DNA of 64,000 nt from Vibrio sp. FE10 (GTDB lineage Bacteria; Pseudomonadota; Gammaproteobacteria; Enterobacterales; Vibrionaceae). The stretch is taken from the NCBI RefSeq assembly GCF_030297155.1, contig NZ_AP028068.1, positions 1,240,001 through 1,304,000 on the forward strand. Direction: 5' to 3'. The position numbers and the translations under genes are program-made. The notes under the pieces were generated by a model. That model saw only the letters and a program-made list of their open reading frames with translations. It ran no database searches and had not been told where the DNA came from. Shown in pieces: positions 18,398 through 26,513 of this stretch (positions are counted from its first letter, which is position 1; every line of letters starts with the position of its first letter).

Positions 18398-19777
18398 TTG
18401 AGCACTTCAAAATTCTCTTCAATCGCCCTTAAACCAGAGCTTCTAAATACGTTAGATTCTCTTGGTTATACTGAAATGACGCCGATCCAAGCGTTAAGTC
18501 TTCCTACTATCCTAAATGGCAAGGACGTTATCGGTCAGGGTAAAACGGGTTCAGGTAAAACAGCTGCTTTTGGTTTAGGCGTGCTGCAGAACCTACGCGT
18601 TAAGCGTTTCCGTGTTCAGTCTTTAGTGTTATGTCCGACTCGTGAGCTTGCAGACCAAGTAGCAAAAGAGATCCGAACTCTTGCTCGTGGTATTCACAAT
18701 ATTAAAGTGCTGACACTTTGTGGCGGCATGCCAATGGGACCACAGATTGGTTCACTAGAGCATGGCGCACACATTCTTGTGGGCACTCCTGGTCGTATCC
18801 TTGACCACCTAGAGAAAGAGCGTATTGACCTGTCTGAGTTGAACACACTTGTGTTAGATGAAGCCGATCGCATGCTGGAAATGGGCTTCCAAGATGCTTT
18901 GGATGCAGTGATTGAAGCGGCTCCGAAAGATCGCCAAACATTATTGTTCAGTGCGACTTTCCCTAAACAGATTAAATCTGTTGCAGACCGCATTATGCGT
19001 AACCCAGAAATGGTGAAGGTTGAATCAACGCACGATCACTCAAGCATCCAACAACACTTCTACAAAGTTGAAGGTACTGAAGCTCGTGATGACGCACTAG
19101 AGCTACTGCTTCTTCATCATCAACCAGAATCTGCGGTTGTGTTCTGTAACACTAAGAAAGAAGTGCAGAACGTAAACGACGAACTAAGCCACCGTGGCTT
19201 CAGCGTTATCGAGCTTCATGGCGACATGGAACAGCGTGAACGTGACCAAGCTTTGGTTCAGTTCTCAAACAAAACCATCTCTATCTTGGTTGCAACCGAT
19301 GTTGCTGCTCGTGGTCTTGATGTTGATAACCTAGATGCTGTGTTCAACTTTGAGTTATCTCGCGACCCTGAAGTTCACGTACACCGCATCGGTCGTACTG
19401 GACGTGCAGGAAGCAAAGGCGTAGCTATCAGCTTCTTTAGCGAAAAAGAGATGCACCGTGTTGCTCAAATTGATGAGTACATGGATATGCCAATCGAACC
19501 GTCTCAGATGCCAGCAAAACCAATTGCTAAACCATATTACTCAAACATGGTTACTATCCAAATTGATGGAGGCAAGAAGGCTAAACTTCGCGCTGGTGAT
19601 ATTCTTGGTGCGTTGACTGGTCAAGGCGGCATTGATGGTAAGTCAGTAGGTAAGATCAACTTGTTCGCGATGCGTGCTTACGTTGCTGTAGAAAGATCAA
19701 TGGCTAAGAAAGCATTAGGTAAAATCGAATCAGGTAAAATGAAGGGTCGCCAATTCCGCGCCCGAATTCTGAAGTAA
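18398..19777 (+). CDS. dbpA: ATP-dependent RNA helicase DbpA
   Basis: DEAD-box helicase that acts on 23S rRNA hairpin 92 in 50S subunit assembly; 459 aa, close to E. coli DbpA (457). Motifs in order: Q motif region TPIQALSLP, Walker A KTGSGKTAA (about 49), PTRELA, TPGR, DEAD (about 153), SAT, ARGLD and HRIGRTGRAG. The C-terminal RNA-binding domain specific to DbpA is present (DGGKKAKLRAGDILGALTG, from about 385). The start is TTG at 18398; the homology begins right there (MSTSKFSSIALKPELL), and no in-frame ATG fits. A rare start with a weak GGA ribosome site suggests modest expression. Confidence 0.96.
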   Translation: MSTSKFSSIALKPELLNTLDSLGYTEMTPIQALSLPTILNGKDVIGQGKTGSGKTAAFGLGVLQNLRVKRFRVQSLVLCPTRELADQVAKEIRTLARGIHNIKVLTLCGGMPMGPQIGSLEHGAHILVGTPGRILDHLEKERIDLSELNTLVLDEADRMLEMGFQDALDAVIEAAPKDRQTLLFSATFPKQIKSVADRIMRNPEMVKVESTHDHSSIQQHFYKVEGTEARDDALELLLLHHQPESAVVFCNTKKEVQNVNDELSHRGFSVIELHGDMEQRERDQALVQFSNKTISILVATDVAARGLDVDNLDAVFNFELSRDPEVHVHRIGRTGRAGSKGVAISFFSEKEMHRVAQIDEYMDMPIEPSQMPAKPIAKPYYSNMVTIQIDGGKKAKLRAGDILGALTGQGGIDGKSVGKINLFAMRAYVAVERSMAKKALGKIESGKMKGRQFRARILK

Positions 19778-19790
19778 TTCGAGATTGTCT

Positions 19791-19832
19791 CCCTTTACTG
19801 CTAAGTCATGCTAGTGATAATGCAGTAAAGGG
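19791..19832. repeat. Inverted repeat downstream of dbpA (11-bp stem, no T tract)
   Basis: CCCTTTACTGC at 19791-19801 pairs perfectly with GCAGTAAAGGG at 19822-19832 around a 20-nt loop. No T run follows on either strand, so it is not a classical intrinsic terminator. It lies between the convergent dbpA and a small minus-strand gene and could protect 3' ends or act as a Rho-assisted stop. Confidence 0.6.
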
Positions 19833-19861
19833 TGTTCCACAGTCAGTAATGTATCAAACGT

Positions 19862-20035
19862 TTATTCATCAGGTCTGATCGAATAGAAATCGTTGATATG
19901 TCTTCCTTCGCTAAGATACCAAGTCATCGCTTCCTGTCGATTATTAGCGGATATCGTAATTGTGGTTAGTCTTCCATCGTCAAAATAACAAAGCTCGTAC
20001 TCTAACTCGCTTGTATAATGAGGAGTAGCGGCCAT
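19862..20035 (-). CDS. Small hypothetical protein, 57 aa
   Basis: Short minus-strand gene reading MAATPHYTSELEYELCYF at the start and ending FYSIRPDE. The ATG (complement of 20033-20035) is preceded at 6-nt spacing by a strong GGGAGGT (complement of 20041-20047), the main support for a real gene. The product is soluble, acidic and aromatic-rich, with one Cys and no membrane segment. It faces dbpA tail to tail. Function unknown. Confidence 0.65.
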   Translation of the reverse strand: MAATPHYTSELEYELCYFDDGRLTTITISANNRQEAMTWYLSEGRHINDFYSIRPDE

Positions 20036-20047
20036 AGCTTACCTCCC

Positions 20048-20338
20048 AAATATTAATCATTTGAAAATAAATAAACCATTCGTTTATAGGGTTCTTTTAC
20101 GTCAAATGAGCAATAAAAATCAAGTCACATCACTGCCATTAATTATTTTTAGTTTAATCATTTGCCGAAATAGCTAGATTAGCAAGTCTGAGTCTCAATT
20201 TATCTCAAAGTTTTTACGGTCACTGCTTATTAAGGCTACTTTTATAAGAGCTAGAATTAGCGTTATAAGAACTAGAGCTAACCTTAAAAGGGTGAGTTAA
20301 TGGATTTGTGGCTTTGCTGAATACCGTGAGAGGGTTAA
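20048..20338. other. Intergenic region between the 57-aa gene and the DUF6279-type gene
   Basis: About 290 bp, AT-rich, separating two divergent genes and so presumably holding both promoters. Around 20240-20285 there is a loose repetition of AAGAGCTAGA-like strings. No further gene or clear operator is seen. Confidence 0.5.
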
Positions 20339-21175
20339 ATGAGAAAGTGTCGATGGTTAGTCTTATTAGTCTGTTTTGTATTCGCTGGTTGCGGGACTAA
20401 ATTTGCCTACAACAATATAAGCTGGTTTGCGGTTAGCTATATTGAAGACTTTGTTTCTCTATCCAACAGTCAAGAATCAGAGCTCGAAGAGCGCCTCGAC
20501 TTATTACAGCAATGGCATAAAAAAACTCAACTACCTCTGTATATTTCGCAATTAGAAGCGATTCAAAATCTAGACCGTTCTGATATGAACTCTGCTTTTA
20601 TCATTGACCAGAGTGAACAAACTAAAAATCATATTCGCTCAATCGTTAATAAGTTTTCTCCCGACATTTACGCATTAAGTATGCAGCTTACCCCTGAGCA
20701 AGATAACGAATTCTTAAAGAACTTTAGAGAAAAGCAGCAAGAGTATTACGAAGAAAGATTATCATTGAATGATGAAGATTCGAGAGAGCGATATAGAAGT
20801 CGAATAGAAGATAGGCTAGAGCGATGGCTAGGGTCGGTATCGAAAGAGCAAAAACAGATTATTTTGACTTGGTCTCAAGAGTGGGTAAATACCAACGATA
20901 ACTGGCGCCAATATCAAAATAACACCTACCAAGATCTTACAACTCTCATGAAAAAGAAGACTGACTTACATATTGCTCAGCCAATTATTATGAACCTGCT
21001 TCTGAACAATGAAGCTTATTATCCGCAAGAACTGGAGCCTAAGCTTGATAAGAATATGCAGACATCAGCGAAGTTTTTGGTGGATATCGCGGCAGCGAGT
21101 AGTGATAAGCAATGGTCTTATTTCATGAACGAGTTAGAGAGCCTCAAGTCAACGCTGGTGGCACTGCAGGAGTAG
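20339..21175 (+). CDS. DUF6279-type lipoprotein
   Basis: 278-aa lipoprotein: the signal peptide ends with lipobox FAGC (Cys at about 18), followed by the conserved-looking segment FAYNNISWF and a long, highly charged, mainly helical body (ELEERLDLLQQWHKK, EERLSLNDEDSRERY, RLERWLGSVSKEQKQII). It resembles the DUF6279 family of gammaproteobacterial lipoproteins, whose function is unknown. The ATG 20339 follows GAGAGG at good spacing. The gene stands alone and ends in the hairpin at 21204. Confidence 0.85.
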   Translation: MRKCRWLVLLVCFVFAGCGTKFAYNNISWFAVSYIEDFVSLSNSQESELEERLDLLQQWHKKTQLPLYISQLEAIQNLDRSDMNSAFIIDQSEQTKNHIRSIVNKFSPDIYALSMQLTPEQDNEFLKNFREKQQEYYEERLSLNDEDSRERYRSRIEDRLERWLGSVSKEQKQIILTWSQEWVNTNDNWRQYQNNTYQDLTTLMKKKTDLHIAQPIIMNLLLNNEAYYPQELEPKLDKNMQTSAKFLVDIAAASSDKQWSYFMNELESLKSTLVALQE

Positions 21176-21203
21176 GGCGGCTCTAAATAACACTCGTATA
21201 CAA

Positions 21204-21239
21204 TAAGGCTGATTTCGTGAAACGAATCAGCCTTTATTT
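21204..21239 (+). terminator. Intrinsic terminator after the DUF6279-type gene
   Basis: AAGGCTGATT / AATCAGCCTT stem extended by a CGT/ACG pair with one bulge, then a T-rich tail. It also lies downstream of the convergent exonuclease gene and may serve both. Confidence 0.75.
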
Positions 21240-21272
21240 CGTTCTATGGTTTGTAGCTTGTAGCTGAGAGCT

Positions 21273-21896
21273 TTAATTGCGATTGCTCATTAACAGCTTT
21301 GGAACAGAGCCTTTAGCGGTCTTAGATATTTTCTGCATCAGTTGAAAGCTCGGCTGTTGAATGCCGTGATCATTTTGCAATTCATCAATCATCAATAACC
21401 ACAACCGTGCTGTCATCTCTGAATCGGCTAACGCTCTGTGGAAAGTGCCGTCGTTGTCGATGTTCTTGAAACGCACAAGGTCGCCTAGCTTATGAGTCGG
21501 TGAGTCTTGGATTAGACGACGAGCAATCAACATTGAGCAGGCAAACTGCCCATCGTAGTCTCGATTAATGTTATCTAACTCTGCATCAAGAAAGCGCTTA
21601 TCAAATGAAGCATTGTGAGCGACAAGTTGGCTGTCTTGAATGAAGTCTGCAAACTCATCCATCACTTCACTGCAACTGGCCGCTGCGCTTAACATGCGGT
21701 TACTGATCCCAGTATAGCTTTCAATGAACCCGCTAACACGAAATCCTGGGTTCATGAGTTGCTGGAAGGTGTCGACGACTTCGCCGTTAACGAGTTTCAC
21801 CGCACCGATTTCAATCGCTCGGTCACCCATGTTTGGTGATAAGCCTGTGGTTTCGAAATCGAGAACGATAACGGAGTCTGCGGAGTTTGGAGCCAT
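21273..21896 (-). CDS. 3'-5' exonuclease of the DnaQ/DEDDh family
   Basis: 207 aa, a stand-alone exonuclease domain like the epsilon proofreading subunit. The catalytic DEDDh residues are visible: DFETTG (Exo I, Asp and Glu), HNASFDKRFLD (Exo II), and HRALADSEMT (Exo III, His and Asp). No polymerase or other domain is attached. It may trim DNA or RNA 3' ends in repair; the substrate cannot be told. It is followed, 87 bp downstream on the same strand order, by no obvious partner, and the PPC-domain gene lies just upstream on the same strand. Confidence 0.92.
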   Translation of the reverse strand: MAPNSADSVIVLDFETTGLSPNMGDRAIEIGAVKLVNGEVVDTFQQLMNPGFRVSGFIESYTGISNRMLSAAASCSEVMDEFADFIQDSQLVAHNASFDKRFLDAELDNINRDYDGQFACSMLIARRLIQDSPTHKLGDLVRFKNIDNDGTFHRALADSEMTARLWLLMIDELQNDHGIQQPSFQLMQKISKTAKGSVPKLLMSNRN

Positions 21897-21983
21897 CGTG
21901 TTTCCTAATGCTATTTATTTAGTTGTATCGCTTTATATGGGGCGCTAGTACTGCTGCGGGTCAATCTATTGCGTAGTGTTGTT

Positions 21984-22388
21984 CTATTGCGTGTTGCTGC
22001 TGATCGTGAGCTCAGTGTAACCCGTCGAATCGTCATGCTCTCTGTTGAAGGTCAAAGTCTCGTAGCGATGAACTATCAATTCAGCCGTGGTCGCGATAAT
22101 CGTCCCTTCAAGCAAATGCCCACCAATCACATTGCCATTTTCATCAGCAACGGATATATGAACATGCTGATGGTTTGGGGTTAGAGTCGCCATCACAGAC
22201 ACAATTTCGAACGGAGCTTTGATTAGCTTGGTGTTGTTTGCATTAGCCAAACGAATATTGAGTTGAGAAACACACCCGACACACGACGCTACAGAGCCGG
22301 CTGAGATATTGTGCGCAGTCACAAGCTTTTGGAGTTCAAGCTTTAGGTCTTGCCCACGGGTTAATCTCGTTGCGATAGGAGTGATCAT
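21984..22388 (-). CDS. PPC/DUF296-domain protein
   Basis: 134 aa, made almost entirely of a PPC (DUF296) domain as found fused to AT-hooks in plants and free-standing in bacteria. Diagnostic segments: GQDLKLELQKLV, SAGSVASCVGCVSQLNIRL, HQHVHISVADENG (HxH-like metal-binding segment) and GGHLLEG. The bacterial free-standing proteins form trimers with a bound metal; their role is not established. It lies 87 bp upstream of the exonuclease gene on the same strand and could be co-transcribed with it. Confidence 0.88.
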   Translation of the reverse strand: MITPIATRLTRGQDLKLELQKLVTAHNISAGSVASCVGCVSQLNIRLANANNTKLIKAPFEIVSVMATLTPNHQHVHISVADENGNVIGGHLLEGTIIATTAELIVHRYETLTFNREHDDSTGYTELTISSNTQ

Positions 22389-22423
22389 CTTATGGCCTCA
22401 GTTTTATTTGTATTTCAAAGAAC

Positions 22424-22451
22424 AAAACGAAGCCACAGTGGGCTTCGTTTT
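22424..22451 (-). terminator. Intrinsic terminator of the RhlE-type helicase gene
   Basis: AAAACGAAGCC / GGCTTCGTTTT stem with a 6-nt loop, 50 bp past the helicase stop on the minus strand. The stem itself supplies the U-rich 3' arm. Confidence 0.8.
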
Positions 22452-22501
22452 ATTTTCATTTTGACTAACGCGACTTTTGTATTTTCTGTCGTTGAAATTA
22501 C

Positions 22502-23698
22502 TTAGTCTTGTTGCTGTTCTCTTTTCTTCTTAGGAACGAAGTTCAATACTGAAATTGGTACTTCTTTGCGTGGCTCGAAACCTTCAACAACGCGACGTTC
22601 AATCAAGTGACCAAGACGTTTTTCAATAATACACAGGTTCTTGAAGTTATCTTTCGATAGGAAAGAGATCGCTTCACCAGATGCATCAGCACGGCCTGTA
22701 CGACCAATACGGTGAACATAGTCGTCCGCTGGGAATGGGATGTCGTAGTTCACTACGCGGCTTAGGTTATCAATATCGATACCACGAGCAGCAACACCTG
22801 TTGCAACTAGATATTTTAGACGACCTTTTTTGAAATCAGCCAGAATCTTTTCACGAATCGCTTGGCTACGTCCACTGTGGAAAGCTTCAGCTTCGATACC
22901 ACGCTTTTCAAGTTGAGCAACTAACTTAGCCGCGCCGTGTTTCGTCTCGATAAAGATAAGCGCTTGGTCCCACTCACCGTCAGTGATCATGTGGCTTAAT
23001 AGCGCCGACTTGCGGTCTTTATCTACAGTAACTAGCCATTGTTCGATGTTCGCTTTAGATGCGTCAGTTTTGGCGATAGAAATCTCTTCCGCTTCACTGA
23101 TTGCGCTTTTCGCTAGCGCACGAACTGGCGTTGATAGCGTTGCTGAGAACAACAGGTTTTGAATGTTTTGTGGCAAACGCGCGATGATCTTGTTGATGTC
23201 TTCGATGAAACCCATGTCTAGCATGCGGTCAGCTTCATCAAGAACCAGAACTTCAACTTCATCAAAGTGAACGGCGCGTTGTCCGTACATATCGATCAAA
23301 CGGCCTGGTGTTGCCACAAGAATATCGACGCCTTCAATAAGACGATCTTTCTGGTGTTGGTAAGACACGCCACCGTACATCGCTAATGATGTTAGGTTTA
23401 GGAACTTCGCGTACTTAGTGATGTTCTGCTCAACCTGAATCGCAAGCTCGCGAGTTGGTGTCAGAATAACAGCACGAATACGTTTTTTACGTTGTGTTTC
23501 ACCTTTACTTAGCATTTCTAAGATAGGGAGAACAAAGCTCGCAGTTTTACCTGTACCTGTTTGTGCAGCAGCAATAAGGTTCTTACCAGAAAGCACAATC
23601 GGAATTGCTTTTTCTTGAATAGAGGTTGGCTTTTCATAGCCTTGTTTTGCAACGGCTTTAACAATAGGTGAGCTTAATCCAAGCTTGGAAAATGGCAT
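22502..23698 (-). CDS. DEAD-box ATP-dependent RNA helicase, RhlE group
   Basis: 398 aa helicase core with little extension. Seen: Q motif KPTSIQEKAIP, Walker A AQTGTGKTA (about 45), PTRELA, TPGR, DEAD (about 152), SATL, HSGRSQ, ARGIDI and HRIGRTGRAD. The C-terminus is short and basic (KKKREQQQD), lacking the long tail of DeaD or the DbpA RNA-binding domain, and the core pattern fits RhlE-like proteins involved in ribosome maturation and RNA decay. It is monocistronic, with a terminator at 22424. The exact orthologue is uncertain. Confidence 0.92.
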   Translation of the reverse strand: MPFSKLGLSSPIVKAVAKQGYEKPTSIQEKAIPIVLSGKNLIAAAQTGTGKTASFVLPILEMLSKGETQRKKRIRAVILTPTRELAIQVEQNITKYAKFLNLTSLAMYGGVSYQHQKDRLIEGVDILVATPGRLIDMYGQRAVHFDEVEVLVLDEADRMLDMGFIEDINKIIARLPQNIQNLLFSATLSTPVRALAKSAISEAEEISIAKTDASKANIEQWLVTVDKDRKSALLSHMITDGEWDQALIFIETKHGAAKLVAQLEKRGIEAEAFHSGRSQAIREKILADFKKGRLKYLVATGVAARGIDIDNLSRVVNYDIPFPADDYVHRIGRTGRADASGEAISFLSKDNFKNLCIIEKRLGHLIERRVVEGFEPRKEVPISVLNFVPKKKREQQQD

Positions 23699-23865
23699 AA
23701 GTTTCTCGGTATGATTTGGCTAAATAGCGATGGAAAGGTTCAACAATCTTATACAAGGATAAGATTAATGGCGGCATTCTACCATGTTGCTTGTGTACCG
23801 CTAGTAACATAGACACTTTAGTTGGATAATACTGGCTCAATAAGACGACGATAAGACAGGGATGT

Positions 23866-24522
23866 ATGGAAATTACACCGAATGAACGCGATGCAGTATA
23901 TAAAACGATTTTTTCTCGCCGAGATGTTCGTGGTCAGTTTCTTCCTGATGAAATCCCAGAAGACGTTTTGATGCGTGTACTAACCGCAGCGCACCATGCT
24001 CCCAGTGTTGGTTTTATGCAGCCTTGGGATTTTGTCGTCGTTCGTGATATCGAAACCAAGCATCAGATAAAAGCGGGCTTCAATCAAGCGCATGCAGAAT
24101 CTGCGGAAATGTTTACCGATGAAAAACAGACGATGTATAAGCGTCTAAAGCTTGAAGGCATCGTCGAATCACCGATCGGTATCTGCGTGACTTGCGACCG
24201 TAATCGAACCGGTAAGGTTGTGTTGGGTAGAACCATCAAACAAGAAATGGATCTGTACAGCACCGTGTGTGCGGTTCAAAACTTGTGGCTCGCGGCAAGA
24301 GCCGAAAACCTAGGCTTAGGGTGGGTGAGTATCCTGCATGACTCAACACTACGAGAAGCGTTAGATATACCAGAAAACATCGATATTGTGGCGTACCTGT
24401 GTATTGGTTACGTTGACCACTTCAAAGATAAACCCGAACTTGAAACCATGGGTTGGTTACCAAGAATAGACGTCAATTCAGCGATTCATGAAGGGAAATG
24501 GAATCCAAATAAAGCTGAGTGA
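23866..24522 (+). CDS. bluB: 5,6-Dimethylbenzimidazole synthase BluB
   Basis: Flavin-destroying oxidase that converts FMNH2 and oxygen to dimethylbenzimidazole, the lower ligand of vitamin B12; nitroreductase fold, 218 aa. Recognised by SRRDVRGQF (about 16-24), HHAPSVGFMQPWDF (about 43-56), and the C-terminal GLGWVSI and IGYVDHFKDKPELE segments. The ATG at 23866 starts the homology. No cobalamin riboswitch is visible in the 167 bp upstream and no other B12 gene is near, so it is probably used for corrinoid remodelling or salvage (inference). Confidence 0.93.
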   Translation: MEITPNERDAVYKTIFSRRDVRGQFLPDEIPEDVLMRVLTAAHHAPSVGFMQPWDFVVVRDIETKHQIKAGFNQAHAESAEMFTDEKQTMYKRLKLEGIVESPIGICVTCDRNRTGKVVLGRTIKQEMDLYSTVCAVQNLWLAARAENLGLGWVSILHDSTLREALDIPENIDIVAYLCIGYVDHFKDKPELETMGWLPRIDVNSAIHEGKWNPNKAE

Positions 24523-24658
24523 TTCAAGGCTTTGATGTCTTCGTAATATATTGATATTAAATACCAAAGCTCGTTACTGATATTTCAGTATAAAGTTGAA
24601 TTTATAAACCCGTGCTGATATTAATGACACTTGATTCACCGCTCTAGCCTGGAATCCA

Positions 24659-26314
24659 ATGAACGACGCTAACTTACGTAGACTTCAACAACTCACTACA
24701 AAGTACGAATTAGGTGAAGAGTACCATCTCACGATCGATGATCTAGAGCATTCGCTGTCGACTTCGCGCAGAAACACCTCGATAGTTCTGAAATGCTTAT
24801 CTGAGTACCACTGGATTTGTTGGATTCCGTCTAAAGGGAGAGGGAAACTTAGTCAATTTAAGATCTTGGTTAGCTTCTCGGAAGCATTAGAGCAAGTATT
24901 AGCGCTGCAGTTAGAGCAAGGCCGCTTTAACGTTATTCCTCGCCTTCTAGAAAGCTATGGGGCAGCAGCGATAAAGGCACTGACACTAGCGACTGAAAAA
25001 CATAGTCTGTTCAATGAACAGCATGAGCATTTGCTGATTACTCAATACCCGTGGGTTGATAATCTTGAACCTGCTAGAACATACAGAATCGCTGAACATC
25101 AAATATTAAGAAGTATCTACAATACTTTATTAGTTCAAGATCATGAGGGGAACCCCCAAGCCAGCCTCGCACACCATTGGAAGATAGAAGGTCGCTTTCT
25201 GCATTTTTGGTTAAGGCCGAATGTGCTATTCCATGACGGCGATACGTTAAGTGCGAAAGATGTTGCTCAATGCTTGTTACGGTTAAAAAGTATCGATGGC
25301 CCTGTACAGTCTTTATTTGAGCAGGTCAGTGATGTTCAAGTGGTTGGTGATAAACAACTGACTATCGAGCTGGCACATGCAAATCCTATGTTTATATATG
25401 CGCTGTGTAGTGCACACGCGTCTATTTATCGTTGTAAGCGAACGTATTTCTCTAGTGGGCGCAGTGCCTATATGGGAACGGGTCCTTTCTCATTAGACGA
25501 TTGGAGCGAAGAACGCCTCGTTCTAAAACGTCATCGTGGCTATTTTGCTCAAAATGCTTTGTTAGAACAGATAACACTCACCGATATCGAAGGCCTAAAC
25601 GATCACACCCTGAGTTTTAATAGATCTGGCGTTGCAGAAGAAACCACTATCAATGCACTTTCGTACCTTGCGGTTAATCGCAGGGAAGGCTCAGGAATTA
25701 CCTCTGATGACTTAGACAGCTTGGTATTGTTTATCAAATCCAGCAGTAAAGAGTTTGACGCCGATATGATGACGGACGACTTGTCTTTCTCGCCTAGCAA
25801 ATTAACGAGCAGTCTCCTCACTCCCACTTTGACGGGAACCGTTGTATTAACACGACCTAAAATGACGATTCCTTTGCTTCAAGATATGGCGGACTGGCTG
25901 CAGCAAACTATTGCAAAGACTGGCATCACTATGGAAGTCGTTGAGCTTCCTAATATTAGTGACCCTAGCTCAATGAGTGAGTCAGCGGATCTGTTATTTA
26001 TCGAAGAAATTATTGAACAGCCAAAAGATTATGGCCTTTACGATTGGTTACTTGCTGCATCTGGACTCAGATTTATTTTTAATAGCTCTGAGATGAAGGA
26101 GCATTGCGAGATAGTTCGATCAGCCGTCAGTGGCGATAATCCAATTGACAGGTTGAAACAAATTGAACATTCGCTTTATCAACAGAAGCTACTTTGTCCG
26201 TTGTTTCATGGTAAAGAGAAGGTGTCTAACAGTGTTGAGGTTCATGGCGTAGAGATAAACAAAACTGGCTACAGCGATTTTTACAAGCTTTGGATATCTT
26301 CTAGCGAGAAGTAA
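24659..26314 (+). CDS. SgrR-family transcriptional regulator with solute-binding domain
   Basis: 551 aa. The N-terminus (1-115) is an SgrR-type winged helix (LRRLQQLTTKYELG, SRRNTSIVLKCLSEYHWICW), followed by a family 5 extracellular solute-binding-like domain (about 160-540, with RIAEHQILRSIYNTLLV, GRFLHFWLRPNVLFHDGDTLSAKDV). SgrR proteins sense phosphosugar stress or related small molecules in the cytoplasm and control sugar transport genes. No SgrS-like RNA or sugar transporter gene is adjacent, so the target is unknown. No signal peptide is present, in line with a cytoplasmic regulator. Confidence 0.88.
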   Translation: MNDANLRRLQQLTTKYELGEEYHLTIDDLEHSLSTSRRNTSIVLKCLSEYHWICWIPSKGRGKLSQFKILVSFSEALEQVLALQLEQGRFNVIPRLLESYGAAAIKALTLATEKHSLFNEQHEHLLITQYPWVDNLEPARTYRIAEHQILRSIYNTLLVQDHEGNPQASLAHHWKIEGRFLHFWLRPNVLFHDGDTLSAKDVAQCLLRLKSIDGPVQSLFEQVSDVQVVGDKQLTIELAHANPMFIYALCSAHASIYRCKRTYFSSGRSAYMGTGPFSLDDWSEERLVLKRHRGYFAQNALLEQITLTDIEGLNDHTLSFNRSGVAEETTINALSYLAVNRREGSGITSDDLDSLVLFIKSSSKEFDADMMTDDLSFSPSKLTSSLLTPTLTGTVVLTRPKMTIPLLQDMADWLQQTIAKTGITMEVVELPNISDPSSMSESADLLFIEEIIEQPKDYGLYDWLLAASGLRFIFNSSEMKEHCEIVRSAVSGDNPIDRLKQIEHSLYQQKLLCPLFHGKEKVSNSVEVHGVEINKTGYSDFYKLWISSSEK

Positions 26315-26513
26315 TTAATCTATTTTTGAGTGTATTCCCTTCTTTTATAGCGTCTTGGTCAAAATGAAAACATGCATGAATTGCCTATCACCCTTTCATG
26401 TTTCTTTTAAATACCAATCGTTACTATGACTCATCATGACTATAAAAGTCATTCTCGGTCATCCCCCCAATGACAGTTCTACTTATTAATCTATTTCATT
26501 AGGATCTCATCGA

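Noticed and set aside
23699..23865. Cobalamin riboswitch before bluB
   Set aside because: No B12-box-like sequence and the leader is too short.
24523..24658. SgrS-like small RNA next to the SgrR-like gene
   Set aside because: No hairpin plus T-run transcript is visible and the neighbouring genes are not arranged as in enterics.
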